Shown in pieces: positions 46,540 through 57,962 of a DNA stretch of 64,000 nucleotides. Under the pieces are notes generated by a model, which searched no databases, was not told the DNA's origin, and was given only the letters and a program-made list of their open reading frames with translations. Within the stretch, counting starts at the first letter, position 1. Each line of letters begins with the position of its first letter. The position numbers and the translations under genes were made by a program. This stretch comes from Piper betle (taxonomy: Eukaryota; Streptophyta; Magnoliopsida; Piperales; Piperaceae). The stretch is from assembly GCA_033002965.1 (NCBI GenBank), contig JAURVB010006221.1, positions 143,810 through 207,809 of the forward strand. Direction: 5' to 3'.

Positions 46540-48750
46540 GCCTTGTTTAGAGCCCTATACTCGATGCACATTCTCCGGCTTCCGTCTCCTTGACCAACAA
46601 TACTAGAGAGGAATATGGACTTCTTGTTAGCTGAATTATTCCATTGGCCAATAGCTCTCTCACTTGTTTTTCTATTTTATTTTTCTGAAAGTAGGATATC
46701 TATAAAGTCTAACTGCAACAGGTAGAGCCCCATCTTCAAGTTGAATGTGGTGATCATGAGTTCTCTTGGGAGGCAAAGCATTTGGTACTGAAAAGACCTT
46801 CTCGAATTTGTGTAAAATCCTCTCCAATTGTGTTTCTTAAATTGGAGATAAGAACTGAACCTGTTGATCTGTTTTAGAACTATTCGCTATCTGCAAAGTC
46901 ATGAGTAGTCCTTGTTTCTTTTTCTCGAGAGAATGGTACATTTGTCTCTTATCACACAGCTGGTTTGGAGGAGCCATTTGACCTTGTAACTCCACATTTT
47001 TCACGTCTTGCACGAAAGACATTTTGAGTGGTTTGAAGTTCTATACTATCGAACCTAGAGTTTTCAACCTTTGAATTCCCAAAACCATGTCAAATTCCGC
47101 CAACTGAAGAACAAAGAAATCTGAAATGGTTTCATATCCTGGTAACTCCGAATTAATAGCTTCACATTTTCCCAAACAACACATCCTTTCTCCATTTGCT
47201 ACCTGTACATTTAATCTATTGTTAGCTTGAACATGTAATTTCAACTTGTGAACTAACTTTGTGTTTAAAAAATTGAGGGAACTGACCGAATTTAACTCAA
47301 CAACCGTCACTTGTGGTTTCAAAAGTGCCGGCTCCTGTCAATGCACTGAGAGATATGGCCGGGGTCAACTCATTATCTCCCTCATCACTGTCTTCCTGTT
47401 CCTCATCCCGTTCATCCCATATGACATCAATTGTGAACAACTTTTTGCACTGATGCCCCGACACATATTCCTCGTCACATTTAAAGCATAATCCTGCCTC
47501 TTTTCACCGTGAATTTCCTTCCATTGGCCATTGCTCTCTTCACCGCATATCCTTTTCTCCTATTGTTTGACGTATCTCCCTTGTTTTGGCCAGCCCCACT
47601 CTCCCTGTTGTTATTCCCGATTTGCTTTCAATGCTCCATCTGGCTGGCTTCGAATATGCTTGGAAACGAGTACCAAGATCTCCTCCGAGTTCGAAATGCC
47701 TAGCCAAACCTTGTGCATCTTAAGAGCGTTTCTGGTTTTCTTGCCCTGATCTCCATTCGCAGGTGAGGGTTTAAACCACAAATATAACTACTCATTTTCT
47801 GCTTTTCCGTCATATATCCTGCCCTTGTGATCAACCTATTGAATTTGGTTGTTTATTACTTGACTGATGAATCCTGCATTTAACTAGTAAGATCTCAATA
47901 AAAATTTGGTTACTCAAGACGGACCAAATTGCAGATTCATGGCTTCTTTTAGTTTTTTCCATGTAGGGATACCTTGATCTTCTTGAAGCATGTCGAACCA
48001 AATTTGACGTCCTCTTCCAGATGAAAACTAACAAGTTCCACCCTCATATGATCTTTGATTCTGTGCAATCTAAAGAATTTTTCTGCCCTGCTGAACCAGG
48101 GAATGGGATCTTTAGTGCCATCGTAACTAGGAAAACTGATCTTGTATCCTTTCAAGCAATCTTCCTCTGAATTCCTCTTATGTAACCCTCATTAGCACTT
48201 TCGCGAACACCTTCCCTATCTGTTCTATCCCACTTTCTTTGTTGCCTTCCTTTCTGTGATAGTTGGTGTTTCTTCAGAGGAGTTCAGATCATCATTTTCC
48301 TGCAATTGATCGTTTGCAGAAATCCCAAAATGTGGTGGTAAACTCAAATCACATTCTCAATATTTGCTCTATTAACTTCACTTCTAGATTGCAGTAACAA
48401 TTCAACTTTGCAGACATATTATTAAAGGCATATAACAATTGATCTTGAGCTTTCCTGATTCCGCCATTACTGCTTCTCTGGTTGACGAAACTCCAATCTC
48501 TCTCGCCTTGCTCTGATACCATTCTGGTATGCTCTTCTCCAGCAGGGATATTGACTGTATTGCTTCTAAAACAATTTTTTTATCGAACAACAACATCATC
48601 TCAATTGCAGTTTACTTATAACGTGAAAAGACTTTGGTTGCTTCATAAAAAAAATAAATCCATGACCAGAACAGAAATATAGGGTAGTTTTCATAATTTG
48701 ACTAAAAAAACTGATGATTAATGCTGTAACTTGAAGAAAACAAGAACAAT
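46540..48750 (-). mobile_element. Ty3/gypsy retrotransposon fragment (PBS, gag, protease, RT start)
   Basis: On the minus strand from the right: LTR-like DNA (48750-48522), a PBS, gag (MKGYKISFPSYDGTKDP, WFSRAEKFFRLHRI; 48155-47949), the protease region (47322-47041), a spacer (47022-46837) and the N-terminal RT part with KRTHDHHIQLEDGALPV, RRMCIEYRALNK, in broken frames (about 46830-46545). In the protease the usual DSG is NSV, so the active Asp is lost. Sequence ends abruptly in the LINE at 46539/46540. A second copy lies at 57525-57962 and 62681-64000. Confidence 0.8.
48510..48521 (-). other. Primer binding site of the gypsy fragment
   Basis: Minus strand TGGTATCAGAGC, complementary to the 3' end of initiator Met tRNA as in most plant LTR retrotransposons. 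The LTR should end just right of it. Confidence 0.65.
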
Positions 48751-49672
48751 TTGAAAAAGCGGCCTACGGCCATAATTACTGAGACATGGCATAGAGCAAT
48801 CAAAATAGATGCCACTGTCAAGGTTACTAGTAGCTTCTTCCTTTGTTGCATCCTGCTCTCTTTCAATTACTTCAACGTTTCCAACAATCTCCGCATGGAT
48901 CATAAAGAAAGCTTCCTTCTCTGCCATAATATCACACTCATAAAACGTCAACAAATCTTTGGCTTTGAGTCTCTTTTCCCTCACAAACCGTTATCAGCCC
49001 TTGGTGAGCACAAAGCATTGGCACCTCTTCCAATAACAATACCGAAATTTCCATGATCTCATGCCTTCATCATAGAACTCCAACTGAATATCATTCTCGT
49101 CTCCTTTCTTTTCCTCCTCTTCACCTGTCTCAGGAATTTGAGGGAAGTACAATGTTTCATACTTCTTGGGAATCGCAAGTCTTTGGAGCTTCCCAACATC
49201 ACTGGGTCTCAATTCCTTTCGGAAAAGTTGCCGATGCGCAACTCCATGGAGTCTAGGGAGGCTAAACTTTGGATTATATTGCTGATAGTTACCTCATTAA
49301 CAATAGCTCTAACAAACTGTGCAAATCGGTTTTCACATAGGAGCCGTATCGGATCATGATAATTAGTGCTTCTGTACTGACGAATTGGTCTTGGAACAAT
49401 TTTTCTTTTGTTGTGAGGATTGTCGCGGGGAAGTTGCGCTGTGAGTCATTACCTCAAAGTCTGATAGATGAACTATCATGCGCCACTGCTGCTCCTTTCT
49501 TTGAATTGTATGTCCCCAGCCAGATTCTTTGGTGATTCACATACATCTGAGCCCCCCAATGTCCACTCCAGTGCTTTACTACCCCTAAGAATTCTGGACA
49601 AGTAGTTTCCTCTTCGAAAGATCTGTTTGCATGAATCTTGCTTGTGCTGCTAGATGCTTGATTTGTATCCAT
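48718..49672 (-). pseudogene. RAV-type AP2/B3 transcription factor pseudogene
   Basis: From ATG 49672 (MDTNQASSSTSKI) the order is that of RAV proteins: an AP2 domain (GHWGAQMYVNHQRIWLGTY, about 49590-49490), a linker with FVSTEALIIMIRYGSY, then a B3 domain (RPSDVGKLQRLAIPKKY, 49210-49160; FRYCYWKRCQCFVLTKG, to 48997) and REKRLKAKDLLTFYECD (48982 on). RAV proteins are intronless nuclear DNA-binding regulators of about 350 residues, and the length here (about 318 codons) fits. A TGA (49454-49456) cuts the AP2 end, a frameshift separates AP2 from B3, and TGA TAA (48996-48991) replace the Trp-Asn of the LTKGWNRFV motif. The family call is firm and the gene is dead. Confidence 0.85.
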
Positions 49673-51239
49673 CTCCCAGTACTTTGAAGTGAATCTAACT
49701 TCATCTGTAGACAAGAACACAAGCAATAAAACAACAATGGTATGAAACCATTCATATACTAGACATTAACAATGGTCATGTGCAGTAGTACTACAACATA
49801 CCGATATAATGATGACAAAAGAGTACAAACTTTATTGAAATCAATACTGGTATCAAGAGAAGAAGCTGGATCAACAACAAATTGAGACTAATTTTATACC
49901 TAAACAAATAGTAGTACTTAAGACGAGATCAATATTGTTGAAATTGCAGTAGGAAGTTAAATTGTGATATACATAAGTTGGAACATATATAGACTAAGTT
50001 GTACCCTTAATTTGGTGAATAAATATATACTCTTATTTTATATTCATTGAGGGTTGTACGAGAGGGTACATCACTAGTGGTTGTGTAATTTGGGAAAAGG
50101 TTTCCACTATTCACTTTTTTATCGATCTTATTTATCATGGTGTTGTTGATAGATCTAACATATGTAAATAATTGGATGCATAGAAAAAATGCATTGCAAG
50201 ATATACCACAGCAGAGCCAGGAGAGATGAAGGGCATGCAATCGGCTGATTAGGTTTTTAGTTAACTAATATCTAGTAAGTATTTCATTATAAATCATTTA
50301 CTATCATTGAGAAGAAGCACCAATAACTGTGAGAATATTGACCTTCCAATTTTATGCAAATAAAATAATTTTGAGAATCATTTCAATTTTATGCGTATAG
50401 CATTATTTTCTTTCAAAGAAAAAACCTTCTTCTCTTTTGCATATAACTTATAAAGAAAAAAATCCATCGGAAGATATTCACACTTTTTGTGAGCTCTAGT
50501 CTGTTGGTCTCTGACCTTCTTGTATAATTTACCTGTTTGGGTTTTCTTTTATTTTATTTTTTTTATTTATCAAAAAAAAGAAATACAACTTACGAAGAAA
50601 AAATTTTTATCGCAGTATATAACTTTGTACGAATGTGCTTATGACGAAGCCCAGGGAGGCGAGAGGGGGCAATCAAAAATTAGGTTTTTGAAATTAAAAT
50701 TAATAACATATCTTTGGAAATAAGGAGTATCTAGTTAGTATTTCATTACAAAGCAATCACGAGATTGGTCTTGACCATCCAATTTTTTGCAACTTTTCGA
50801 TTGGTTATATATATAGAAGTTTTCTAAATTCACTAAATTTTCTTCTTCAAAAAATCCATCCCAAGATATACAACTTTGTGTAAATGTGCTTAGGACAGAA
50901 TTAGGAGAGGCAAAGGGGGCAATGGGCCAATTAGGTTTTTGGAATTGTTGGTTACTTGGCTATCTATTTTATATTATGGTATATACAATAACTTTCCACT
51001 TCAGAATTATTTGAATCAATATTTTGTCCTTTTGGTATCTAATCATAGTTGTATATATAGAATCAGAAATTACAGTACCATGAATATTGTTCTGATGTAT
51101 AGTATCATCGATCGATATCCTGCACAAAGCAGACTATATTTTTATACTATGTTAGTGATAAAAACCGCTAGTAATTGCTTGCTTTAGCCTGATGAAGTGC
51201 TTCCAGTTCTGCTGGTTGAGGATCGAATATCCGAGTTGT
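49673..51239. other. Intergenic DNA with weak local repeats
   Basis: No gene was recognised. Around 50195-50945 a diverged unit seems to occur about three times, with words such as AGGCAAAGGGGGCAAT / AGGCGAGAGGGGGCAAT, ATTAGGTTTTTG, TATCTAGTTAGTATTTCATTA and TGACCATCCAATTTT. These are by-eye matches. Confidence 0.4.
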
Positions 51240-51388
51240 CACTACAAGAAAATATAACATTTGTAATGACATAAATTTTTTATTAAATCTCTAAATCAAT
51301 CGCAAAAATTATTGTCACAAAAATTCCTTTCAAATTTTCTTCACATTGACAAATTTTGTTGTCATTGATGCCGTATTTTCTTGTACGA
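51240..51388. mobile_element. CACTA-type MITE candidate
   Basis: Left end CACTACAAGAAAAT, the usual plant CACTA terminus. The right end ATTTTCTTGTACGAC is its complement with two changes near the outer end. The inside shows weaker inverted symmetry (TTGTAATGACAT against ATTGTTGTCATTG-like words). About 0.15 kb, non-coding. No clear 3-bp target duplication. Confidence 0.5.
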
Positions 51389-52042
51389 CTATGTTTACAA
51401 AAATCAAAAACAATATCGACCAGCTTGAAGCATTGGCGGAAAGGCAGTACTTCAATCACTCCATGTATAGCCATGATTTTTTCCCCTCAAAGGCAATATA
51501 TATACATCTCCTGCGTCCTTCCTTTTGTATATATTATCATTGTCCATTCTTGATTTTTATTGAGTAGACCGTGTTTCTAATCAAGTAGTAGATAGATATA
51601 AAAGCTTGACACAAGTGTTTTTAATTTGTAATTTGTGAGACCTGTTTATAAATCAGCTACTATCTGCCGCTTCGACAAACTGGACTTCTAAGACTCTTTA
51701 GATATAAATTCATGTCCCTTTTTGTGGTCCTACCAGTGACTCCTTCATACACATTCACCATTGATAAGATTGATTAAATCAAATATCTAACAGCCAACCA
51801 CATAGTGGGGACACTATTACTGTTCAAACTTAAATACCCACTAGCTTAGTTAATTAAGATAATTATCTATATGCATTGATCACTGAATACATCACTCTCT
51901 ATCCTCCAATCTTCTGCATAGTCATAACTCATATATACTCACCCCTCCCTCTCCCCCTGTATAAATAGGACTCAAGTACAAGAGTCCTCTTCATCATCAC
52001 TTAAATATGTATCATAAAAGAACAAGACCATTCAATCGAAAA

Positions 52043-52150
52043 ATGGCTTCTGATATCTCAATTTCTCATCATGGCTCTCCTTGCACTGTCTCTTGCTGTC
52101 GGCTCAGAAGTGGCAGCCAAAGATGTTGCCAAGACAACTATTACGAGTTA
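52043..52150 (+). pseudogene. Broken exon 1 of a GRP3-like gene
   Basis: ATGGCTTCT is followed by a disturbed stretch and then by CTCATCATGGCTCTCCTTGC, as in GRP3. The intact frame would read MALLALSLAVGSEVAAKD. The start ATG is out of frame with it, and the region ends in TAATAATG with no donor or GGYP exon. A TATA box (TATAAATAG, near 51960) and upstream words shared with 52930-53110 show that promoter plus exon 1 of the GRP3 ancestor was duplicated. Confidence 0.7.
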
Positions 52151-52200
52151 ATAATGTCCAAGCAAAAGACAAAGCATAAAGGGCTTGCTAGGGCTTAAAT

Positions 52201-53107
52201 ATTAGTGGTCAATACAAAATCAGTGAAATGATGTGTAAAGTTCGACGTTCCATCTCATGGTCTTCTCCTAAAATTCATGGATAATATTTAATTTATAGGG
52301 AAGCGACGATGAATGTGATGCAAAAAAATGAAGAGATTTTGCATGAGTAAAGGTGGGAAGCAATTCATGATCATTTAAAATACAGAACGTACATATGTGA
52401 TCCTTATTACTACATTAATACATGAATATGTTATCCAGAGCCATTATTAGGACGTCCACATAGGACGCCTATAGGGATGCACCCAATGGGGAGAGTCAAT
52501 TTTTTATCCTCATTACGCCTTTTTTCCTATTTTATCCTCATGCGTCCCTATCTGGGATCAAATGTGGCGTTCCTAAACCTTAATCATGTTATCCAAACTA
52601 TAACGCTTATTCCTGAGAAAATGTAGTTTGATATCATTTGATTATTTTTTGTGGAGTAGCATACAATATTTTGGCATAATAAATTTTTTAGCTCTCAAAC
52701 TTCACGAGGACAAACAATATCTTCTATGTACGTAATAATCTGACTTCACATTAACACTGGCCAATTTACAATTATATATCAATGCATGGATGATTAATTC
52801 AAACTTCTATATATATTGAACATGAAGGTTTTGAAGAATTCCAAAACTATAAAGTTAGATATTTAGAAGTTAGAAGCATGCATTTTCTAGCTATGTTTGT
52901 ATGAGCATCCACACAATGTCATATTGGAGATCGACAATAATAATTAATTGACCCAATCAAAATATCCAACAGCCAACTGCAGCGTTGGGCATATTCATGG
53001 AACTGTTAAATGCCTACTGGCTTGACTTATCTGCCTTTGCATTCACATTAAAAGATAGAATTCGGACTGGTCGACATTGTCGCTTCTTTCCAGCTCTCAT
53101 GATCATC
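52201..53107. other. Intergenic DNA and GRP3 promoter
   Basis: AT-rich. The stretch from about 52930 (TCAAAATATCCAACAGCCAA) parallels 51775 (TCAAATATCTAACAGCCAA), the promoter of the broken copy. Confidence 0.5.
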
Positions 53108-53109
53108 TC

Positions 53110-53118
53110 TATAAATAG
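53110..53118 (+). promoter_or_regulatory. TATA box of GRP3
   Basis: CTATAAATAG about 75 bases before the start codon at 53188, the same spacing as at GRP1. Confidence 0.7.
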
Positions 53119-53187
53119 CGTTCAACTTCATGAGTTCCAATCATCATCTCTTCAATCGGTGCCGATCTTACAAACCATTCAATCAAA

Positions 53188-53795
53188 ATGGCTTCTAGGG
53201 TCTTCCTCATCATGGCTCTCCTTGCACTGTCTCTTGCCGTTTGCTCAGCAGTGGCAGCAAAAGACGTTGCCAAGACAACTACAGAAGTGGTGAATGGTAA
53301 CTAATCGTGCATTATTTTCTAGCTTTGGTTTTACCATGACATGCATATGCTTTCGTGCACAATTAAGAAGATATATATCGTCTAATTAATTTGTTCCGTG
53401 TGTATTAAGAAATGGGAACTACTTTGGCCCATGCAGAAGAGAAGGGTACGCAACATGAAACTAAAGTAGAAGACGCTAAATACCCAGGTGGGGGATACGG
53501 TGGCTACCCAGGTGGAGGATACGGTGGATACCCAGGTGGCGGCTACGGTGGCTACCCAGGCGGTGGCTATGGTGGTTACCCTGGCCGCGGTGGCTATGGA
53601 GGCTACCCAGGTGGCGGCTTCGGTGGCTACCCAGGTGGTGGCTACGGTGGTTACCCTCGCCGCGGTGGCTATGGAGGCTACCCAGGTGGTGGCTACGGTG
53701 GTTACCCTCGTCGCGGTGGCTATGGCGGATACCCTGGCGGCGGCTATGGTGGATACCCTGGCGGCGGCCGTGGTGGATTTGGAGGCGGCTACTGA
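53188..53795 (+). CDS. GRP3, secreted GGYP-repeat protein with Cys tail out of frame (exons 53188..53296, 53410 or 53437..53795)
   Basis: Exon 1 encodes MASRVFLIMALLALSLAV, a signal peptide, then AAKDVAKTTTEVVN. The donor is GT at 53297. Two acceptors keep the frame: one ends at 53409, the better one (CCATGCAG) at 53436. Exon 2 runs VEDAKYPGGGYGGYPGG and about ten GGYP/GGYG repeats, some as YPRRGG, to a TGA at 53793. Just after it, in other frames, lie CTGAAGTATGGCTGTTC and then TACCAAGGCCATGAACGC up to TAG at 53871. These would encode a KYGC, YQGHERCGACC, GEVPDN tail, the usual Cys-rich GRP ending. Two lost bases, each in what looks like a TGC codon, explain the shift. The protein as read is a wall-type repeat protein without Cys. 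Confidence 0.75.
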
Positions 53796-53871
53796 AGTAT
53801 GGCTGTTCTACCAAGGCCATGAACGCTGTGGGGCGTGCTGCTCTTACGTTGGCGAGGTCCCGGATAACTAG

Positions 53872-54617
53872 AACTAGCTTGCTCCCATACTCCCACGTCT
53901 TCATGAAGATATTATAGATAACTCTGTGTACTAAAATTAAAGGTGTGGATTAAGGTAAAAGAAAGTGACTGGCCTCCATTATGTGGAGCTAGCATGTGAG
54001 TGCAGAATGTAATCATTATAGTTTGAGATATTTGTATCAGATTCGTATACATGGCTGCAATCTCTATTCTAAGCACTTCAATCATCGTTTTTACGTACGT
54101 GAGATGCAGCTGGTGGAGATTGGTCAATTTAGTTCACCTTTTACTTAATTAGATATATTCTCCGCTGGGAAATCAATGTTGATTGCTGGATTATTATGCA
54201 TGTCTTCTATACAAATTAAACTTTTATATTTTGTCACTAGAAAATAGCCTTAGTAAAGAATTTCCAGCTTGTGATGAAAAAAATTATTTTTTCTAACATT
54301 ATGATAGACATTATAAGCATTTAATGTATACAGGATATATCGTGATCAGTTGGTTAAGCTTGTTGTCTTCAACCAGTGGGCATGTAAATTAGTCTCTTGC
54401 CAAATTGTTGGCTATAAATTCAACGATGATGTCAAATCATTAAAAAAATTATAAGAATAAGACCATGATGATAAATCTAAAGTATATATTGTGCAACACG
54501 AGCGAATTTAAGAACTCCAGGATTCCTGGTAATGGTCAACCTGAAGTTGACTTGTAGTTAACTATTGCTGACTTATTCCAATATTAATTCTCTAACAAAA
54601 ACTAATTTAAGAGTTTA
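53872..54617. other. 3' flank of GRP3 and intergenic DNA
   Basis: No gene or repeat was recognised. Confidence 0.4.
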
Positions 54618-54625
54618 TCCTTGAG

Positions 54626-56149
54626 TAGGGATGGGCTTGGTTGGTTGGACATCGGACAAGGCATTGTACACGGTCAAAAAGTCTGTCGTTCACGTTTAAA
54701 ATTCATCGGTAAAGCTGATTACAGTTGTACACGGTCAAAATTCAGTTAATATAAAAAATTATTTTCGTATCATATTTATTTTATTATTTAATTATTATTT
54801 AATTATAAATATTATTTTTTCTCACAAACAACTAATATCTCATTTATATAATTATTTTCCCTTTTATTTTTCTTAATTTCTCTCATATCAATTAGCATAA
54901 AAATTAAAATCACTTTTTAAAAAAATATTTGAATGAAGAAATATTATATTACAATGGGAAAATTTTAAAAATAAGATTGATGTGAAAATCTATGGATAGA
55001 TGTGTGTCAAATAAGACCTATATTAGAATTAAAATTTCATTAATTATTCGTCTTATTAGAGGCCTAAAGAAGAGATTAAAATGAGTAAATAAATTTATTA
55101 TGGAATGTTAATCAAATGAGTCAACATGAACTGATTTGAAAAATTATTTAGATGAACTAATTATTCCTTTTTGTGGAGGCAGTAGATAAGCAATTTGATA
55201 TATTATTATGGTGGAGATTGAACATAATAAAATATCCTAATTTGAAAAAAATTACTCAATATCTTTTAGTCATTCTTATGTCAATCGTTTCCTCCGAAAC
55301 ATCATTTAGTATTGGAGAAAAAATAATTAGCTCAATTAGGAATAGTTTGAATCCAAAAACACTATAAACTTTGATATGTATCTAAAATTACTTGAGGAAT
55401 GAATATAAATGTAATTTATATTTTATATCCATACATTTTTCATTTATGATATATTTTTTAACATATATTCTTCTCTTGCTACTGTATTTTTTACTTGTAG
55501 AGAAACAAATAAGTTTATCATCAAATTTGTTTTTACTCTTTTAATATTTATAAAATATTTCTATAAATAAATATTTTTTAATATTTTTTCATGTAGGTGA
55601 ATTAGATGAAGAATTAACTACTAGAATATTTTGTCTTTGAACTATATGCAATATTGGATTATATTTTGATGTCAAAGATTACTTTCAAGTTTCTATACAT
55701 CGATTATCTTTTATTTAACTTGGAAATGGATACGAGTTAAATTTTGAAATTGAGGGCATTCTAACTATATAGTAAGTGGTTTGATATGATTATTTATGAG
55801 AATATAGTGTTCTAAATTCTTAAATATGAAGACGGCTTTTATCTTTTTTCAATGTAAGTCATTTTGGATTATTTTAGATATTAAATATCAATTTTATGTA
55901 TAAACTTAATTAATTTTAATGTATATCATAATTTGAAATTTCCATAAAACATAATATTAACTTCACAAATGTTGAAATCATTATGTTTTTGATATAAAAT
56001 ATCGGATACTTGGTCGATCATTCGGTGGAATAAAAAAATATCCATGTTTAGTTTATTTTTATTCAGTCGAATTCGGTCGGTCAAATTTAGTCAGACATAC
56101 TTCAGACTTTGATTAGACTCGGTAATTCAGATGACTGCGCCCACCCATA
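54626..56149 (+). mobile_element. hAT-type DNA transposon relic
   Basis: Ends TAGGGATGGGC (54626) and, inverted, TATGGGTGGGC (to 56149), 9 of 11 matching. The flanks TCCTTGAG (54618-54625) and TCCTTCAG (56150-56157) form an 8-bp target duplication with one change, as hAT elements make. The frame 55173-55367 encodes FDILLWWRLN, YPNLKKITQYLL and SSETSFSIGEKIISSIRNSL, the C-terminal dimerisation domain of hAT transposases. The N-terminal and catalytic parts are missing or decayed. Full hAT elements of this type are usually over 3 kb, so this is a deletion derivative. Confidence 0.75.
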
Positions 56150-56157
56150 TCCTTCAG

Positions 56158-57524
56158 CGAAGAGATTTGTTAATGGCTATCGCCACCAGCGAGTGACAGG
56201 AAAAAAACCCATCCTGGTAATTTGCGGAACTGCCATCCCATTTTCCAGAAATTTTGGAATTTTTATGGTAGAGTTAGATATTTCGGTGACTTACACAACC
56301 AAATTTTAGACCTTATCTATTCTTATTAATAAAAAAATTAAATACCAGTTTTCTATAGAAAGATGGACTTTTGAATAGTTAAAATATAATTAAAATAAAA
56401 ATAATAAATCATATTATTATAGTATACTGTTATTTATCTTTTATTAAAAATCATAATCAATAAGAATCAGTCTCTAAGATATCATGTTATATCTCATTAT
56501 TCAACGCTAATTTATCTAAAAAATTAAAGTATATTTGTAATATAAACCACCCATAATACGAAATCTTACCAATTATTTTTAGATTACCTAACGCTTCACT
56601 TACAAGAGATTGAGGTTGCTTAAAACGTTATTTTATAGACTATATATGAGAAACTTTGTAACCCTTTTAAAATCAAAGCAACTAAGCAAACTATCTTGAT
56701 ACTCAGCACCCAATTATTAGGCTCAACGGCGTACACCGCTCATCGTTTAATCAAGAGAAACCAGTTCTTCAGCTCTATAATTATCATCCAAGCTGCAGAG
56801 CGCATGCATGGGATATATCATCAAGTCAATGCCTTGAAAATTAAAACATGTCCGATCTTCCGGCAAGAACTAACCTCCTTAAAGATATAAATGCATTGCT
56901 AACAATATTTGACCTTTTTCATCAATACTGTCCTAGACAAAATGATTGCTCAACCCTCTGGTCTATTAATGCTCAAGATTGCTAAAAGAACAGGAGATTA
57001 ATTAAAAATAGATCTTAAGCACAAATTAACTTGACTGTGCACTGGTTAGTTTTAAAGTTTTATAGTTTTACACACGTTCTTGATAATATGCATTAAAACT
57101 GAACCAGATTGCGTTGAGGGTGGAGTGAAAGATGCTCTATAGATAGATATGTAGCTAGTTGATAATACTATTTCAAATTTCATGTTAATTAGCTAGCGGC
57201 CTCCTGCATGGGTTGTTAATTAATAGATTTTTTTGTTTTGGGGAATGATTTTGGATTAGATACTTGATATTGAAGTTTCCAATTGGTTCAGGTAAGTTTT
57301 AACAATATGCCTACTGAGATAATAGATTATTTAATCAAATATTTTAATGACATGCTTGCCCGGGCAGATAAATAGTTAATACCTGTTTTTCAGTAATTGA
57401 TATTCGCGATTAAAATCACTCGTGTACTTGGTCAGTACTCCTTTTTATGGTCGCATTGTCCTGCATCTGCCCGCGTCGCGAATTGATAACTTAAGCCAAT
57501 GAGCCTAACACCAACGGCATCAAT
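56158..57524. other. AT-rich intergenic DNA
   Basis: No gene was recognised. Near 56350-56510 an inverted copy of the AT-rich repeat of 836-1012 occurs (ATATCTCATTATTCAACGC). Confidence 0.4.
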
Positions 57525-57962
57525 TAGTGAACTGAACATGTTGATCTGTTTTGAAACAATTCGCTATCTGCAAATTCGTGAATAGTCGTCCTTGTTGCTT
57601 TTTCCATACAATCGAACCTAGAGTTTTCAGACGTTGAATTCCGAACAAAGAAATCTGAAATGGTTTTATATCCCGGTAATTCCGAATTAATAGCTTCACA
57701 TTTTCCCAAACAACACATCCTTTCTCCATTTGCTACCTGTACATTTAATCTATTGTTAGCTTGAACATGTAATTTCAACTTGTGAACTAACTTTGTGTTT
57801 AAAAAATTCTGTGAACTGCCCGAATTTAACTCAACCAATCATCCTCGTGGTTTCAAAAGTGCCTTCTCCGGTTAATGCATTGAGAGATATGGCCGGGGTC
57901 AACTCATTATCTACCTCATCACTGTCTTCTTGTTCCTCATCCTCTTCATCCCATGTGACAAC
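57525..57962 (-). mobile_element. Second gypsy fragment, protease part
   Basis: Parallel to about 46855-47425. The minus frame 57838-57524 reads MVELNSGSSQNFLNTKLV and continues with VQANNRLNVQVANGE as in the first copy. The protease motif is NSG, so the Asp is again missing. Internal deletions of about 120 and 29 bases are present relative to the first copy. It continues at 62681 after the inserted LTR element. Confidence 0.8.

Noticed and set aside
47261..47749. Plus-strand frames (64-76 residues) with hydrophobic stretches, repeated at 62761-63025
   Set aside because: Antisense to the gypsy gag/protease; the repeat only reflects the duplicated element.
53480..53790. Regular short repeats resembling a CRISPR-like array
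   Set aside because: They are in-frame GGYP codon repeats in a eukaryotic exon.
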